Assembly (NCBI GenBank): GCA_965217135.1
Contig: OZ244249.1
Coordinates: 3,968,001-4,032,000, forward strand
Direction: 5' to 3'
DNA: 64,000 nucleotides
From: HXMU1420-2 sp017643305
Lineage (GTDB): Bacteria; Pseudomonadota; Alphaproteobacteria; Rhodobacterales; Rhodobacteraceae
Under the pieces are notes generated by a model. That model made no database searches, was not told where the DNA came from, and was given only the letters and a program-made list of their open reading frames with translations. Shown here in pieces: positions 62,390-64,000 of this stretch. The position numbers and the translations under genes were made by a program. Numbering within the stretch: position 1 is the first letter of the stretch; every line of letters starts with the position of its first letter.

Positions 62390-62425
62390 AAAAGCCCGGA
62401 CGCCCCGCCGGCGCCGGGCTTTTTT
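62390..62425 (+). terminator. Terminator after pckA
   Basis: AAAAGCCCGG pairs with CCGGGCTTTT across a GC-rich loop that can itself pair, and runs into TTTTT. It lies 21 bases after the pckA stop. Confidence 0.88.
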
Positions 62426-62485
62426 GTATTTGGCAGCATGCATAAACGCGACTTGCGCGGGCCAGAAACTGGCGTACAACAAGGC

Positions 62486-63496
62486 ATGACACGAACACTG
62501 AACGTTGACCCCGCCGGTCCTCTGGACCTGCTGCGCGCCTGCCCCGCCTATATTGCCACATCGCTCACCCACACCGCGATTGCGGGCAGGGGTATGTGGG
62601 TCAAAGACGAAACCCACCGCATGCGGCTTGGCGCGTTCAAGGCGTTGGGGGGCGTGTACGCCGTGGCGCGACTGATCGAGGCAGGATTAGGCCAACAGAT
62701 CGCGCCGGAGGATTTTGTGTCGGAAGACACCAAGACCGCCGCCTCGGCCATGACCTTTGTCTGCGCGAGCGCGGGGAACCATGGAATGTCGGTTGCTGCC
62801 GGGGCGCAGCTCTTTGGCGTGCAGGCACGGATCTATCTAGCTGAAACGGTGGATGAAGCCTTTGCTGAGCGTCTACGCGGGCGCGGGGCCAAGGTGGTGC
62901 GCGCGGGTGAGACATACGAAGAAAGCGTGGCCGCCGCCGTGGGCGATGCCGCACGAACCGGAGCCATCCATCTGGCGGACGGGTCCTGGCCCGACTACAC
63001 CGAACCCCCACGTTTGGTGATGGAGGGCTATACAATCATCGCCGAAGAAATGCGCGATACGCTGCGCGATGCAAGCACATGGCCCGATCACGTATATCTG
63101 CAGGCGGGGGTTGGCGGGTTCGCCGCCGCGATCGCCGAAATGATCCGCCGCAACTGGGACGTTCAGCCAAAGATCACCGTGGTGGAGCCCGAAGCCGCTG
63201 CGTGCCTGAAAGCCAGCGTGGCGTTGGGTAAGGTTTGCACCGTGGAGGGCCCCGTGTCGGACATGGGGCGGCTCGACTGCAAGACGCCATCCATGCTGGC
63301 GTTTGAAAGCCTGCGCCATACCGCCGATGCCTTTGAAACCGTCAGCGAGAAGGAGGCGCAGGCCGCTGTTCAAGCCGCAGCCGAAGCCGGGTTTGGAACC
63401 ACCCCGTCCGGGGCGGCCGGGCTTGCTGCCGCCCTGCGCGGATCGGCCAAATCGCCATTGGTGATCCTGTCGGAAGGGGCCGTTGATGCCGGTTGA
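62486..63496 (+). CDS. Diaminopropionate ammonia-lyase-like PLP enzyme
   Basis: The 336-residue protein belongs to the tryptophan-synthase-beta fold of PLP enzymes. The lysine region is HRMRLGAFKALGGVYAVARL and the phosphate loop is CASAGNHGMSVAAGAQLFG. GPVSDMGRLDCKTPSMLAFE is typical of 2,3-diaminopropionate ammonia-lyases, but the protein is shorter than the roughly 400-residue enterobacterial enzyme. The start ATG 62486 is preferred to one at 62438. It overlaps the M20 gene by 11 bases, so both act in one pathway, probably amino acid or peptide breakdown. Confidence 0.82.
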   Translation: MTRTLNVDPAGPLDLLRACPAYIATSLTHTAIAGRGMWVKDETHRMRLGAFKALGGVYAVARLIEAGLGQQIAPEDFVSEDTKTAASAMTFVCASAGNHGMSVAAGAQLFGVQARIYLAETVDEAFAERLRGRGAKVVRAGETYEESVAAAVGDAARTGAIHLADGSWPDYTEPPRLVMEGYTIIAEEMRDTLRDASTWPDHVYLQAGVGGFAAAIAEMIRRNWDVQPKITVVEPEAAACLKASVALGKVCTVEGPVSDMGRLDCKTPSMLAFESLRHTADAFETVSEKEAQAAVQAAAEAGFGTTPSGAAGLAAALRGSAKSPLVILSEGAVDAG

Positions 63497-64000
63497 CCTG
63501 ATCGCGTTCCGGCGGGATCTGCATGCCAATCCTGAAACCGGAACCGAGTTGCCCCGTACCGCTGCTAACGTGGCCGATATGCTGAAAGCCGCCGGGCTGG
63601 AGGTCACGCAAGGTGTCGGCGGGCACGGCGTGGTCGCCACCCTGCAACGCGGGTCCGACAACGACGCCATCGGGTTCCGCGCGGATATGGATGCTCTGCC
63701 CATCACCGAAGACACCGGGCTGCCATACCAATCCCGAAACTCCGGCGTGTTCCATGGTTGCGGCCATGACGGGCACACGACCATGCTGCTGGGGGCCGCG
63801 TTGGCGCTGGCCGAAGACGCCGCGTTGGAGCGGACCGTGCATTTCATCTTTCAACCGGATGAAGAAAACGGCACTGGCGCGCGGGCGATGGTGGACGACG
63901 GTCTGTTTGATAGGTTCCCGATGCGCGCCGTCTATGGCCTGCATAACTGGCCCGGCGCGGCGGTTGGGCAATTTCTGACCGGTCCCGGACCGTTTTTTGC
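63486..64000 (+). CDS. M20-family amidohydrolase (hippurate hydrolase-like), cut by window edge
   Basis: The first 171 residues of an M20D metallo-amidohydrolase are present. The start is FRRDLHANPETGTELPRT, followed by the metal site GFRADMDALPI, FHGCGHDGHTTMLLGAA with Cys, His and Asp ligands, and FIFQPDEENGTGARAM with the catalytic Glu pair. Relatives cleave N-acyl amino acids. It starts 11 bases inside the end of the diaminopropionate-ammonia-lyase-like gene, so the two are translationally coupled. Confidence 0.93.
   Translation, partial: MPVDLIAFRRDLHANPETGTELPRTAANVADMLKAAGLEVTQGVGGHGVVATLQRGSDNDAIGFRADMDALPITEDTGLPYQSRNSGVFHGCGHDGHTTMLLGAALALAEDAALERTVHFIFQPDEENGTGARAMVDDGLFDRFPMRAVYGLHNWPGAAVGQFLTGPGPFF

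Noticed and set aside
1..64000. CRISPR arrays, prophage, secretion or toxin-antitoxin systems
   Set aside because: I saw no regularly spaced repeats, phage structural genes or paired small toxin/antitoxin genes in the window.

Overview
The window looks like a chromosomal segment of a marine alphaproteobacterium of the Rhodobacteraceae (Roseobacter group) that carries a photosynthesis gene cluster, most likely an aerobic anoxygenic phototroph. The evidence is the spheroidene-type carotenoid set (crtA-B-C-D-E-F-I with tspO), the bacteriochlorophyll genes bchX-C-I-D-O, and the typical alphaproteobacterial block chvI-chvG-hprK-rapZ-EIIA-HPr opposite pckA.

Region 1 (1-13261) is one end of the photosynthesis gene cluster. 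Leftward, crtE-crtF-bchC-bchX run off the window edge. Other transcripts are crtD-crtC (+), crtI-crtB-tspO (-) and crtA-bchI-bchD-bchO (+). Many genes overlap by ATGA. TGT-N12-ACA operators of the PpsR/CrtJ type lie in front of bchC (two), between crtE and crtD, and between crtI and crtA. crtA appears to start at ATT, and crtC has no ordinary start codon. An IS6-family element (13287-14103) lies just past bchO.

Region 2 (14104-33056) is an accessory catabolic region. It holds an IclR regulator, a selenium-binding-protein/methanethiol-oxidase homolog, a small membrane protein whose first codons contain a terminator-like hairpin, a ProU/OpuA-type betaine ABC transporter, a membrane di-iron hydroxylase (fatty acid hydroxylase family), a LysR gene cut by an IS with an 8-bp target duplication, and a tightly coupled operon of acyl-CoA ligase, DMSP-lyase-type cupin, FadB-type fusion and thiolase. 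AraC and acyl-CoA dehydrogenase genes follow. The best reading, which is inference, is uptake and CoA-dependent chain shortening of a zwitterionic onium acid followed by elimination by the cupin.

Region 3 (33057-41353) has decayed sequence, an iterated GTATAC palindrome, tRNA-Ser(GCU), a TetR-controlled operon (FMO, BASS transporter, epimerase, SDR), a di-haem oxidoreductase, a broken bacterioferritin gene and tRNA-Trp(CCA).

Region 4 (41354-64000) is mostly core genome: an SGNH-like/GSCFA pair, tuf, parC, an SH3 protein, HIG1, cobalamin adenosyltransferase, etfBA, 3-hydroxybutyryl-CoA dehydrogenase, a marC gene with an in-frame stop, an acyltransferase, the PTS/ChvGI block, pckA, and a diaminopropionate-ammonia-lyase-like gene coupled to an M20 amidohydrolase that leaves the window.
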